From a virus, in the IMG/VR virus record IMGVR_UViG_3300037840_000041, positions 1-64,000 of that record: DNA of 64,000 bases. One strand, 5' to 3'. Under the pieces are notes generated by a model. That model worked only from the letters and a program-made list of their open reading frames with translations. It did no database searches and was not told the origin of the DNA. Every line of letters starts with the position of its first letter. Position 1 is the stretch's first letter. Position numbers and translations under genes: made by a program. Of the stretch, positions 32,010 to 40,620 are shown one piece after another.

Positions 32010-33295
32010 AAGCCGACGTTCCGCGAGAGTATAATCTTATCGAGCTACGTGCCGAAAACTTCAAAGCGCTGAAGGCCGTCCGCATCACGCCTGACGGCGG
32101 CATCTTCAAGATATCGGGGAGGAACGCCGCTGGGAAAAGTTCGGTTTTAGATGCTGTCTCGGCTGGCTTGGCTGGCCGCAAGGCCTTCCCGAAAGAGCCG
32201 ATCCGACAGGGCGCGGAGGAAGCCATCATCGAACTGGACTTCGGCGGTCTGCAGCTGAAGCGCCGGATTACCCGCAAGGATGGCGGTGGCTTTACCGATA
32301 CGCTGACATTGCAGTTCGCGGACGGCAAGCGGCCGAAGGAGCCGCAACACATTCTCGATACTTTGCGGGGATCGCCGATCGCCGACGATCCAATTGCGTT
32401 TGCCAGGCTTAAGCCGAAGGACCGTTATGATCTGCTCAAGCAATTGGTCCCGGACTTCGACTTCGACGATCACGCAGAGAAGCGCCGCGAACTGTTCGAC
32501 GAGCGCACGGCAACGGGCCGCGAATTTGAGCGCGCCAAAGGCTTCGCGGAGTCCATCGTTCTGCCGCTGAATTGCCCGACGACATCGGTCGACGTCACCG
32601 AGTTGGCCGCAAAGCTCCGCGAGGCCGGCGAGCACAACAACAAGCTAGAACGGCGCACCCGCCGCCGGCAGGAGTTGGCGGCGAATATCGAAACTGCTCG
32701 CGATGAGGCCGACCGGAAGACAGCGCAGGCAAACGCCCTGATGAGGGAGGTTGAAGCCCTGAACCTTCAGGCGGCGGCAGATGAGGCCACGCTGAAGAAT
32801 GCTGAGCCTCTCCCCGACCCGATCAGCACCGCGCTAATCGAACAACAGATTGCCGACGCGGATACCCGCAACAACGCAGCGCGGCGCGCCGGCGAGAAGT
32901 CCGCGGCCATCGCCAAGCGCGACAACCTCGAAAAAACCTATGACGATCTGACCAGCAAGATCTCGGAGTCCGACAAGGCCAAGGCCGAAGCGATCGCCCA
33001 GGCGAAGCTTCCGGTGCCTGAGATCACCTTCGGCGAGGACGATATACTTTTGGACGGCCTGCCGTTCGATCAGGCGTCCACCGCGCGCAAGATCAGGGTC
33101 TCGACCGCGCTGCTGATGGCGCTGAAGCCAAGTCTGCGCGTGCTGCTGGTCCGCGAAGGTTCCCTTCTCGACCGAGATGCGCGCGCCGCCCTCGAAGCCG
33201 ACGCCAAGGCAAACAACTTCGTGGTGCTGATGGAATGCGTATCAGAAAGCATCGACGGCGACGGCGTGATGATCGAAGACGGGGAGATAGTATGA
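32006..33295 (+). CDS. SbcC/RecF-like AAA_23 ATPase
   Basis: 429 aa. N-terminal strand LIELRAENFKAL, then Walker A GRNAAGKSS at 38-46. A long coiled coil spans about 170-340. The C-terminal lobe has QASTARKIRVSTALL, a signature-like motif, and LRVLLVREGSLLD, a Walker B with RE where DE is usual. This short form occurs in many phages next to RecT and an exonuclease, and likely helps handle DNA ends. No SbcD-type nuclease partner is seen beside it. Confidence 0.75.
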   Translation: MKADVPREYNLIELRAENFKALKAVRITPDGGIFKISGRNAAGKSSVLDAVSAGLAGRKAFPKEPIRQGAEEAIIELDFGGLQLKRRITRKDGGGFTDTLTLQFADGKRPKEPQHILDTLRGSPIADDPIAFARLKPKDRYDLLKQLVPDFDFDDHAEKRRELFDERTATGREFERAKGFAESIVLPLNCPTTSVDVTELAAKLREAGEHNNKLERRTRRRQELAANIETARDEADRKTAQANALMREVEALNLQAAADEATLKNAEPLPDPISTALIEQQIADADTRNNAARRAGEKSAAIAKRDNLEKTYDDLTSKISESDKAKAEAIAQAKLPVPEITFGEDDILLDGLPFDQASTARKIRVSTALLMALKPSLRVLLVREGSLLDRDARAALEADAKANNFVVLMECVSESIDGDGVMIEDGEIV

Positions 33296-33678
33296 TGTCA
33301 TCGACCGCGCCCATGACACGCGAAGAACTGCTGCCGTGCCCACTATGTAATGGGAAATCTGATATCATATTTCCCGATACCGATGCCGAAATCTTCTGCA
33401 CCGAATGCGATCTCACACTTGAGTCTAGAAGTGGCGAGACCATCAATCAACTCAAATCGCGATGGAACAAGCGCATTCCTGCCCAATGTGTGCCTTCGCC
33501 GCCAGAACCCTACTGGCTTCCGTTCAAAGTTGTAGGCGGCTGCATCCGTGATGCCAAGGACAATTACGTTGCGGAGCTATCCAGCCCGTTCGGAGGGAAT
33601 GTCCGCGATGCGATGGCGGCGTTTCTGGTGGCAGCCGCGAACACATTTTCATCGGCGGAATGCGGAGAAGGGAAATGA
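33292..33678 (+). CDS. Lar-like restriction-alleviation zinc protein
   Basis: 128 aa from ATG 33292. Residues 10-60 read LLPCPLCNGKSD, then FCTECDL and a WNKR end: the CPFCG...C..C...WN.R layout of Lar-type proteins, which relieve restriction of unmodified DNA. The second half (YWLPFKVVGGCIRDA and on) is an extra domain of unknown type. Expression early, before methylation is complete, would suit that role; inference from motif only. Confidence 0.6.
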   Translation: MMSSTAPMTREELLPCPLCNGKSDIIFPDTDAEIFCTECDLTLESRSGETINQLKSRWNKRIPAQCVPSPPEPYWLPFKVVGGCIRDAKDNYVAELSSPFGGNVRDAMAAFLVAAANTFSSAECGEGK

Positions 33679-33890
33679 GCGGCCCCTATCAGGACTACTG
33701 CAACGCAAACTATGGTCCAGAGGATATTGACGACACTTGCCCAAACTGCGGAGGCGAAGGCGTCGTCTATTGCTGCCAAGACGAGATTGGTTGCGTTGAT
33801 CCCGAATCCGGCTGCAACCTTTGCGAGCGCCGCTGCGATTGGTGCCGTCCCCGCCCTCCCCGATCCTCCCGCCCAACGATAGAGGGATGA
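33675..33890 (+). CDS. Cys-rich small protein
   Basis: 71 aa from ATG 33675. Eleven Cys, including CPNCGGEGVVYCCQ and CNLCERRCDWC, imply one or two zinc sites. The C-terminus is Pro/Arg-rich. Common kind of small phage protein; function unknown. Confidence 0.6.
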   Translation: MSGPYQDYCNANYGPEDIDDTCPNCGGEGVVYCCQDEIGCVDPESGCNLCERRCDWCRPRPPRSSRPTIEG

Positions 33891-34282
33891 AGATGAGCGA
33901 CGAAGCATTTCTGATCGGCGACGGCAAAATCCAGCGGATCACAGGCCAACGCGGTGAAACGCCACCCTGTCCGGGAGCGAAGTTTGCGCGCGGCGATGTT
34001 GTCAAGGTTCGCAACACCAACGCGATGGCGAATTTTCCGCGGGAGGCTGTTGTTGCCGTCGCTATCCCGCCCGGATTCTCGCCGGATCATGCGCTCGCTG
34101 ATCTTCTAGGCGAACCGCGCGCCTTGATGGCACAGGTCGGCGCACGAAGCATCACTTACATTTTGGTCCGCGAGGACGATCCAAAACCCTATCTCGCTCA
34201 CGAGCGAGATTTGCTGCCGAGCGGAAAAGACCCCGTTGAAATTGGAACGGTGAGCCGCGGTCCAGACGGAGCCCGCCCATGA
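33887..34282 (+). CDS. Hypothetical protein
   Basis: 131 aa from ATG 33887 or ATG 33893. A beta-rich pattern (FARGDVVKVRN, EAVVAVAIPPGF, SITYILVREDD) suggests a small barrel such as an SH3-like or nitrile-hydratase-beta-like fold. No family named with confidence. Confidence 0.55.
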   Translation: MKMSDEAFLIGDGKIQRITGQRGETPPCPGAKFARGDVVKVRNTNAMANFPREAVVAVAIPPGFSPDHALADLLGEPRALMAQVGARSITYILVREDDPKPYLAHERDLLPSGKDPVEIGTVSRGPDGARP

Positions 34283-34479
34283 CCAACCCCCCGAGCCGTG
34301 CGGAGACAATGGGCGACGGCGCGAGAGCATTTGCAGCCTACTCTTTGCGTCGTGGTTTGGCGACAACATCTATTCGCTTTTTGAGAAACGAAACTGAGCA
34401 CTGGATCGCGAAAGAAGAACAAGCTGGCATCGACGACTGGCAATTGATCGAAGTCGGGATCAAGAGGATTCAGCCATGA
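34279..34479 (+). CDS. Small hypothetical protein
   Basis: 66 aa, mostly helical (GARAFAAYSLRRGLATTSIR, HWIAKEEQAGIDDW). Overlaps the next gene start (ATGA). Not recognised. Confidence 0.5.
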   Translation: MTNPPSRAETMGDGARAFAAYSLRRGLATTSIRFLRNETEHWIAKEEQAGIDDWQLIEVGIKRIQP

Positions 34480-35456
34480 CAACCCGTGCGGAGAGGGAGA
34501 GGCTGGCCGACAAACTTGAGGACTTCGCGCCCAAGTATGATTCCCCCATGGGGCGCACGATGCGCGAAGCTGCTGTCGCCCTCCGCCGCTCGGAGATGGA
34601 GAGGCTGGCGGACGGCCGTGAAGATACCAGCATTGGCGGCGTGACATGGCATTCGAGCGAGGAAGATGGTGGTCCTGACGTCGGGATCAGCCTCTATCTA
34701 GGCCCCGATGATCGGCTGTGGGCTGGCGAGATCAGCCGCCGCACTTTCGACGAAAACAACAACCTGAATTTCCAGAGCGACGGTGGATGGTTTTTAGTCC
34801 GCTATACCGGCAAAGAAGCGAAAATCATTGCCAAGTTTGGCGAACTGGATTGCCAGCAAGATGGGCGCGAGTTCATCGAATGGATAGCCGGGGCCCTCCG
34901 CTCCCTCCCGGATGCGCGGGAGGCGTTGGGGCCGGTCGCGTGGTGTCAGCCGATGGACAACGGCAAGCATACGCCGCGCAAATTCTATCTTTATTTCGAC
35001 GACCCAGACCACGGCAATGGTGTGTTCGACAACGAGGTTGAGGCGCGGGCTGCTTTCGAGCGCGCCAACGTCGCATGGAATTGCTACCTGTTTGGGGCAT
35101 TGCCACTTGCCACCCCTCCTTCATTGCCGCAAGCCGGGGAGAGCGAGAGGCCGCCAGAATGCGAAGAGGCTTTCGATCGAGATAAACTTTGCCCGCACCT
35201 AAAGGAAACGGACAACCGGGGTATCCTCTATCATTGCGATGTTTGCGAGCAAAAGCTGGTTGTACCCGACGAAGCCGGCGAGAGCCGCGAGGCGATCATT
35301 GAGGCGCTGGATGTTCCGCGCATCATGGAAGTCATCCGTTCGCGCTGGAACTATGAAGAGGACCAATTCAACGCAATCGAGCAAGTGCTTTCTGACGCAC
35401 CTTGTGTCCGCGCCCTCGCCGCAGCGCGCCATCGGGGAGAGGCACCAGATGCCTGA
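34476..35456 (+). CDS. Multi-segment early protein, unknown
   Basis: 326 aa made of pieces often seen separately in phage early genes: an N-terminal helical part, a beta domain (ISLYLGPDDRLWAGEI, WFLVRYTGKEAKI), a FYLYFDDPDHGNGVFDNEVE stretch with AWNCYLFGALPL, a CPHLKE...CDVCEQK zinc-like pair, and a helical end. It looks modular. No enzyme signature seen. Confidence 0.5.
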   Translation: MTTRAERERLADKLEDFAPKYDSPMGRTMREAAVALRRSEMERLADGREDTSIGGVTWHSSEEDGGPDVGISLYLGPDDRLWAGEISRRTFDENNNLNFQSDGGWFLVRYTGKEAKIIAKFGELDCQQDGREFIEWIAGALRSLPDAREALGPVAWCQPMDNGKHTPRKFYLYFDDPDHGNGVFDNEVEARAAFERANVAWNCYLFGALPLATPPSLPQAGESERPPECEEAFDRDKLCPHLKETDNRGILYHCDVCEQKLVVPDEAGESREAIIEALDVPRIMEVIRSRWNYEEDQFNAIEQVLSDAPCVRALAAARHRGEAPDA

Positions 35457-35628
35457 TCCGGCTCGCCTGATCGCCGAACTGCGGCGCCTGGCGTTGGTCG
35501 CCGCTGAAACCTCGCCCGGCATGCGCTGCCGGGTTTGCGGATCGCGCTGGCCGTTCGCCGAACCGCGCAAGCCCAGCCATGAAAAACACGAAGCAGATTG
35601 CCTGCTCGCTGAAGGAGTCGACGCATGA
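35449..35628 (+). CDS. Small zinc-finger-like protein
   Basis: 59 aa from ATG 35449. A helix of about 20 residues is followed by MRCRVCGSRWP and HEKHEADC, a C2-H-C arrangement fitting one zinc. Overlaps its neighbours. Function unknown. Confidence 0.55.
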   Translation: MPDPARLIAELRRLALVAAETSPGMRCRVCGSRWPFAEPRKPSHEKHEADCLLAEGVDA

Positions 35629-35843
35629 CCAAGAAGAAACCGCCAACGAATGCTGCGGTCGGTGCCAAGCTGAAGGCAGCGCGCAAGAAGGCTGGACTGA
35701 CGCAAGCCGAACTCGGCGACAAGATCGGCGCGTCCTATCAGACCATCTCGCAATATGAAACCGGAACTGCCGGCATGTCGGCGCTGCAGCTGGTCAATGC
35801 AGCGAAGGCGCTGAAGTGCTCGACGCTGGATTTGATACCATGA
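35625..35843 (+). CDS. Cro/C1-type HTH regulator
   Basis: 72 aa. One HTH_3 domain: VGAKLKAARKKAGLTQAELG, then YQTISQYETG and LVNAAKALKCSTLDLI, the standard XRE layout. The length equals Cro-type single-domain repressors. It lies in the middle of the early operon rather than in a divergent lysogeny switch. It is a candidate binder of the CCGGGTAC arrays, though nothing ties the two together directly. Confidence 0.85.
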   Translation: MTKKKPPTNAAVGAKLKAARKKAGLTQAELGDKIGASYQTISQYETGTAGMSALQLVNAAKALKCSTLDLIP

Positions 35844-36052
35844 AAGCCATCTATGCTGCCGCCGACTTTCTAGCAGTCCCAACATCCCTAAGACACTCCT
35901 TGTTACGCCTAATTGCCTTCATCGCTATGAGCGTTTTGATGATCGTAATCGGAAACCTTTCGTCGATCCCAGTCTCGGTTGGATGGATATTTGGCTACAT
36001 ATGGGGATCATTGACGACACTAGGAACCATCAGAGCCTTGGCTAAAGGCTAG
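35840..36052 (+). CDS. Small membrane protein
   Basis: 70 aa from ATG 35840. Two hydrophobic helices (LIAFIAMSVLMIVIGNL and VGWIFGYIWGSLTTLG). Its stop lies just inside promoter-like element P2. Role unknown; candidate early inner-membrane protein. Confidence 0.55.
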   Translation: MKAIYAAADFLAVPTSLRHSLLRLIAFIAMSVLMIVIGNLSSIPVSVGWIFGYIWGSLTTLGTIRALAKG

Positions 36053-36075
36053 CCATCACTCAATTTATACTATAG
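36047..36075 (+). promoter_or_regulatory. Promoter-like leader element P2
   Basis: GGCTAGC at 36047 and CAATTTATACTATAG at 36061-36075, 54 nt before ATG 36115, with ATGGAGCCC at 36102. This mirrors element P1 at 30347 in spacing and sequence. It would give the recombination genes (exonuclease, RecT) their own transcription start inside the early operon. Confidence 0.6.
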
Positions 36076-36114
36076 AAGCGAGTCGCCCCGTTCCCCTGCA
36101 GATGGAGCCCAACG

Positions 36115-37191
36115 ATGACAAGCCAAGAAGCGCTCAAAGAGCGCGCCATGATGTCCAGCTTCTACACGGCCCTCGGGCCGTTCCTGCCGGACGGCATCTA
36201 CATCAACCTCAGCAACGAAGCCTACCACGCGGATAGCGCACTGGGTTCGACCAACGAGCGCGACCTACTGAAGGGCGCTAACGTCTATTGGGCGCGCTCG
36301 CCAATGAACAAGAAGCGTAAGAAGGAGAAGCGCACCGAGGCGAAGATCGTCGGGTCGGCAATCCATAAATTGTTGCTGGAGGGCCGCGAAGCATTCGACG
36401 CGGAATATGTCCGCGGGCCTTATGACGACGACTCCCATCTTTCCAGCGCCGAAAAATCTGCGCTGACCAAGGCCGCTAAAAAGATCTTGCTCGAAGGCCA
36501 AGAACTGATCGCCGCCGATATCTACGATTTTATTCTCGGTATCAAAGAGATCATCGACTCCGACCCGGAACTCGAAGGCTGCCTTGACGGTGGCCTGACC
36601 GAAGTTTCGATCTTCTGGACGCGCCCCGATGGCGTCCGATGTAAGGCGCGCATTGACGCACTGAAGCTTGGCGGCATCGGCGATCTGAAGTCCATCGCCA
36701 ATGAGCGCGACCGCGATCTGGAGGAAGCCTGTCTTCTCGACATCAAAACCTATCGCTACGATATCCCTGTGTCGCATTATTCCGAGGGGCGCCGGCAGAT
36801 GGCCGATCTAGTAAAAGCTGGCGCTATTTTCTTCGGCGATGAAGCCGCCAAGATCAACCATCCCGGCGAGCGCACCGATGCCGAACAGAAGATCTTCGAC
36901 TATTTGTGTGATTGCATCGCAACGCCGCGCTTTGGCCTTCAGATAGTCTTCATCCCGAAGCCAAATAAGACGGGGACGACCGCTCCCGATGCGTGGTCGG
37001 GGACGATCACGCCAGGGCTCGAGGTCGAGTTGATGGCGCGCACCGATATCGAGACGGCCATCGAACGCTACAAGCGCGCCATTGAACAGTTTGGTCCCGA
37101 CAAGCGCTGGACCCCGAATCGCGCAGTTGCCGAGATCACCGCCGACGATTTACCGATGGGCTTCGGCCGCATGCGATCACGGGTGCGGTGA
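36115..37191 (+). CDS. RecE-like PD-(D/E)XK exonuclease
   Basis: 358 aa. Early residues YINLSNEAYHADSALGST, then VGSAIHKLLLEG (helix with His), and the catalytic core TEVSIFWTRPDGVRCKARID followed by GIGDLKS. These match the RecE/DUF3799 exonuclease family (H, E, D, DxK). It would produce 3' single strands for RecT, whose gene follows. Preceded by element P2. Confidence 0.78.
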   Translation: MTSQEALKERAMMSSFYTALGPFLPDGIYINLSNEAYHADSALGSTNERDLLKGANVYWARSPMNKKRKKEKRTEAKIVGSAIHKLLLEGREAFDAEYVRGPYDDDSHLSSAEKSALTKAAKKILLEGQELIAADIYDFILGIKEIIDSDPELEGCLDGGLTEVSIFWTRPDGVRCKARIDALKLGGIGDLKSIANERDRDLEEACLLDIKTYRYDIPVSHYSEGRRQMADLVKAGAIFFGDEAAKINHPGERTDAEQKIFDYLCDCIATPRFGLQIVFIPKPNKTGTTAPDAWSGTITPGLEVELMARTDIETAIERYKRAIEQFGPDKRWTPNRAVAEITADDLPMGFGRMRSRVR

Positions 37192-37331
37192 TGACGCCGG
37201 ATCAAGCCGCTGACTTAGCCAGCACGGCGCACAGCATTCTAGATTGTGTGCGAGCGATCCTGATGTTCGTCACATTCATTGCATCAATGTCTATCATCGC
37301 CGCTATCTATACCGTCGTCAGAGGAAAATAA
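37191..37331 (+). CDS. Small single-helix membrane protein
   Basis: 46 aa from ATG 37191 (TGATG overlap with the exonuclease). The C-terminal half is one hydrophobic helix (ILMFVTFIASMSIIAAIYTV). It lies between exonuclease and recT; function unknown. Confidence 0.45.
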   Translation: MTPDQAADLASTAHSILDCVRAILMFVTFIASMSIIAAIYTVVRGK

Positions 37332-37333
37332 TC

Positions 37334-38572
37334 ATGGCAACCGAAGCAGCAATACCGAATGCGAACACGCCGGCTGAAAAAGACGAAGGCTTCCGCGCCA
37401 GCTTCATGCGGATGGAGAGCCAGTTCGAATTGGCGCTTCCGCCGCACATGCCGCCCGATCGGTTCATGCGCGTGGTACTGACAGCGGTCAACGGCAACCC
37501 TGATCTATTGAAGGCCGACCGCGCATCGCTGTTTGAAGCGGCGATGAAGGCCGCCCAGGACGGCCTCTTGCCGGACGGCCGCGAGGGCGCCTTGGTGATC
37601 TACAACACGAAGCTGCCGAAGGTCGACGGCGAACGTGATGTTTGGATCAAGAAAGTCCAATGGATGCCGATGATCGCCGGCATCCTGAAGCGCGTCCGCA
37701 ATTCCGGGCAACTGAAAACCATCGTCGCCCGCGTGGTCTATGCCGGCGATAAATATCGCTGCTGGATTGACGACGATGGTGAGCACGTCGAATTCGAGGC
37801 TGCGGAAGATCACGACACGAATATCGTTCGCCGGATCTTCGCTATGGCGAAGCTGAAGGACGACTCGGTCGAGGTCGAGGAGTTATTTCCTGCCGATGTC
37901 GAAAAGATGCGGGAGGCCAGCAAATCGAAAGGTGGCCCCGCTTGGGCGAACTGGTGGTCGGAGATGGCGAAAAAGGGCGCGCTCCGGCGCCTGTCCAAAC
38001 GCTTGCCGATATCGGCCGATCTCGACGACTTGATCCGCCGTGACGACGAGCTTTACGATTTCAGCAGCGGCAAAGCGCCGGCGCTGGGCGAGCCCGTCAA
38101 GAACCCGTTGCGGGATTCCGCCCACGCCAAACTCGACAAGCCTGGCCAGACAATCGACGCCACGGCCAACCGCGATGAACCAGAAGGCGAAGCCGAAGCA
38201 CGGGCCGAATCGATGGAAGCCATCAAGCGCGGAGAGCATGGACCTCGTGGCGATGATGCCTCACAAGCCTTAGGGAAGCCCGCTGAGGGGCCTTCGGATG
38301 ATCAGGCGGCAAAGTCCGGGCCAACCCAAAATAACGCACAGCCGGCCACGTCCGCAAAGGTCGAGCGGCCCTATACCGACGCCGCCAGCTATATCGACCA
38401 TATGCGCGACGAATTCGACAAGGCCACCAGCGAGGCCTTCGTTTCCGATCTATGGGGCAGCACCCGGAGGGACCGGCAAGAGTTACTGACCGACCTCGAG
38501 CAGTTGGGCGAATTGGAAAAGGACAAGAAGGCGACGATCGCAAAGCTGAAACTCAGGAAGGGCGGTGCGTGA
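37334..38572 (+). CDS. recT: RecT single-strand annealing protein
   Basis: 412 aa from ATG 37334. Residues 30-150 carry the RecT pattern: PDRFMRVVLTAVNGNPDLL, LFEAAMKAAQDGLLPDGREG, VQWMPMIAGILKRVRNSGQL and VYAGDKYRCWIDD. The C-terminal 140 residues are a disordered linker and a helical end, longer than the E. coli protein. Works with the exonuclease upstream in phage recombination. Confidence 0.9.
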   Translation: MATEAAIPNANTPAEKDEGFRASFMRMESQFELALPPHMPPDRFMRVVLTAVNGNPDLLKADRASLFEAAMKAAQDGLLPDGREGALVIYNTKLPKVDGERDVWIKKVQWMPMIAGILKRVRNSGQLKTIVARVVYAGDKYRCWIDDDGEHVEFEAAEDHDTNIVRRIFAMAKLKDDSVEVEELFPADVEKMREASKSKGGPAWANWWSEMAKKGALRRLSKRLPISADLDDLIRRDDELYDFSSGKAPALGEPVKNPLRDSAHAKLDKPGQTIDATANRDEPEGEAEARAESMEAIKRGEHGPRGDDASQALGKPAEGPSDDQAAKSGPTQNNAQPATSAKVERPYTDAASYIDHMRDEFDKATSEAFVSDLWGSTRRDRQELLTDLEQLGELEKDKKATIAKLKLRKGGA

Positions 38573-38919
38573 TGGCTACCACCGTCCCGGTTAGGATCGA
38601 ACTGGCTGCTGAGGTTGTGCCACTCGGTGAAGGCCAGCACGCACGCATGGGAATCGACCGTCTCCAGTTGCTAGCCACGTTCGAAGATGGCCACACCGAG
38701 AAATTCGAAGTGATCGGCACCAAGGGCATCTTCGCATCCGAAGAGATCGGCGACAAGCTCATCAAGTTCGGCAAAGCCATCAAGCGCGGCGGCCAGTATC
38801 GCCATCGACCGCTGGATTATCGAACGGCACTTGAGGGATTGATTGATGCGGTGACCAAAGACGCAAATGAGAAAGGCGGCAAGGGCATCAGCGGCTTTAC
38901 CAGCGCGAGGCGCAAATGA
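38572..38919 (+). CDS. Hypothetical protein
   Basis: 115 aa from ATG 38572 (TGATG overlap with recT). Beta segments at the start (PVRIELAAEVVPL) then helix-rich (SEEIGDKLIKFGKAIKRGG). Found directly behind recT, so a recombination accessory is possible; no family recognised. Confidence 0.5.
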   Translation: MATTVPVRIELAAEVVPLGEGQHARMGIDRLQLLATFEDGHTEKFEVIGTKGIFASEEIGDKLIKFGKAIKRGGQYRHRPLDYRTALEGLIDAVTKDANEKGGKGISGFTSARRK

Positions 38920-39146
38920 TCCTGTCCTTCTCCGAGCGCCAGGAGCGCATCAAGGCCCGCGCGGACGAATACCGCGCGCGCGAAGCCACAGAGGCGTCGG
39001 CGTCGGCCTCCCTGTTCGCGCTCCGCATGCGCGGCGACGACATCACGCACACGCTTCGATCAAATGAGCCGCCGGTTCGCTTTGATGCAGAGCAGGCGCG
39101 GTACGAGGCCAGCATCGAATGGCTGAGGGGGTTTTTGAATGGGTGA
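38916..39146 (+). CDS. Small helical protein
   Basis: 76 aa. A charged helix at the N-terminus (FSERQERIKARADEYRARE) and an aromatic helical end. Overlaps both neighbours. Not recognised. Confidence 0.5.
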   Translation: MILSFSERQERIKARADEYRAREATEASASASLFALRMRGDDITHTLRSNEPPVRFDAEQARYEASIEWLRGFLNG

Positions 39147-39909
39147 AAATTCCGCCATCGCGTGGTGTGACCACACCTTCAATCCGTGGATCGGCTGCCA
39201 GAAAGTCTCTGCCGGATGCGATCATTGCTACGCCGAGACGCTGATGGACACGCGCTATGGCCGCGTGGAATGGGGGCAGCGAAAAACCGAGGACACGAAG
39301 CCAAGGGTCGGCACGCGTGTTCGCACATCCGCAGCAAACTGGAAACTTCCACTGCGATGGGCCAAGGCGGCTCGCAGCACTGGAAAGCGGCCGAGGGTTT
39401 TTTGCGCGTCCTTATCCGACTGGCTCGACAACCAAGTGCCACGATCATGGCGCGCTGATCTTGCAGAGTTGATCGAAGCAACGCCAGAACTCGACTGGTT
39501 GCTGCTGACGAAGCGACCAGAAAATTACGATCATCTCTCCCCATGGGAACGCCACAATGTTCCTGCGAATGTCTGGCTCGGCATCACAGCCGAAGATCAA
39601 GAAAACTATGCAAGGCGTTGGGCAATCCTGTCGCGTATCTTTTCGGCGCGTGTCCGGTACGTATCTTACGAGCCGGCAATCGGGCCGCTCACGCGGCTTC
39701 AATTACTGCCGGCAGCTCCTATTCCGGATTGGATTATTTGTGGCGGCGAGAGCGGGCCTGGCTATCGAGATATGAATCCGGACTGGGCGCGCTCCGTGCG
39801 CAACCAATGCAAGGGTTGGATTCACCCGCGGTTTTTTATGAAGCAGATGGCTGGGCTCAAGCCGATCCCGGGGGATCTGATGGTCCGACAATTTCCGGTG
39901 CCGCGATGA
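39139..39909 (+). CDS. DUF5131 (phage Gp37/Gp68-type) protein
   Basis: 256 aa. It opens with HTFNPWIGCQKVSAGCDHCY, a Cys cluster like radical-SAM/photoproduct-lyase relatives, and continues with LSDWLDNQVP, WLLLTKRPENY, NVWLGITAEDQ, VSYEPAIGPL and WIICGGESGPG; all are marks of the DUF5131 family widespread in phages. The three Cys may bind an iron-sulfur cluster. Actual reaction unknown to me. Confidence 0.85.
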   Translation: MGENSAIAWCDHTFNPWIGCQKVSAGCDHCYAETLMDTRYGRVEWGQRKTEDTKPRVGTRVRTSAANWKLPLRWAKAARSTGKRPRVFCASLSDWLDNQVPRSWRADLAELIEATPELDWLLLTKRPENYDHLSPWERHNVPANVWLGITAEDQENYARRWAILSRIFSARVRYVSYEPAIGPLTRLQLLPAAPIPDWIICGGESGPGYRDMNPDWARSVRNQCKGWIHPRFFMKQMAGLKPIPGDLMVRQFPVPR

Positions 39910-40604
39910 TCTATCGATGTATCGACGTCGAGACGACGGGCATCCCAACGGAAACCAAGAAGCATGGCCTCATGGAAATCGGGTGGTGTGATCTGACGAA
40001 CGGCCTGCGGATCGGGAAACCGCAAGGCGAGTTGGTCAATCCTGGCATCAGTTGCACGATCGAAGCACGCGCTGTGCACCACATCAGCGACAAGGATATC
40101 GAAGGCGCGATCTCTCCTGATCGGGCCTGCATGACGTTGCACGCCGGCGATCACCAATTCTATTGCGCGCACAACATCGATTTTGAGAAGCAGTTTTTCG
40201 GCGGCGGCGAGAAGGGCTGGCTCTGCACCTATAAAGCGGCACTTCGCATCTGGACGGACGCGCCCGGCCACAAGCTTCAAGAGCTTCGCTACTTCCTGAA
40301 GATCGATGAGGATGAAGACTTTGACCGTGATCTGGCATCGCGGCCGCACCGCGCGCCAGATGACGCCTATGTGTGCGCCTTCATCCTGCGACGCCTTCTG
40401 AAAGAGGCGACCGTCGAACAGATCGCGAAGTGGTCGAGCGGCCCCGCGCTGCTCCACATTTGCTACCTCAAAAAACACAAGGGAACGCCGTGGTCGCAAG
40501 TGCCAGCCGATTATCTCGCGTGGATTCTGTCGAGCGACATCAAGGATCGCGATATTCGGGCGACAGCGAAATTCTACCTCAACCAAAAGCGTCAATCATC
40601 GTAA
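39906..40604 (+). CDS. DEDD exonuclease (exonuclease X-like)
   Basis: 232 aa from ATG 39906. Exo I motif IDVET (D7, E9), Exo II AHNIDFEKQF, and Exo III HRAPDDAYV, as in DnaQ-like 3'-5' exonucleases. The C-terminus has KHKGTPWSQVPADYLAWIL, the small module that ends exonuclease X/DUF3820 proteins. It would trim single-strand DNA in recombination or repair. Confidence 0.82.
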   Translation: MIYRCIDVETTGIPTETKKHGLMEIGWCDLTNGLRIGKPQGELVNPGISCTIEARAVHHISDKDIEGAISPDRACMTLHAGDHQFYCAHNIDFEKQFFGGGEKGWLCTYKAALRIWTDAPGHKLQELRYFLKIDEDEDFDRDLASRPHRAPDDAYVCAFILRRLLKEATVEQIAKWSSGPALLHICYLKKHKGTPWSQVPADYLAWILSSDIKDRDIRATAKFYLNQKRQSS

Positions 40605-40620
40605 ACCAGAAGGAGTGACC

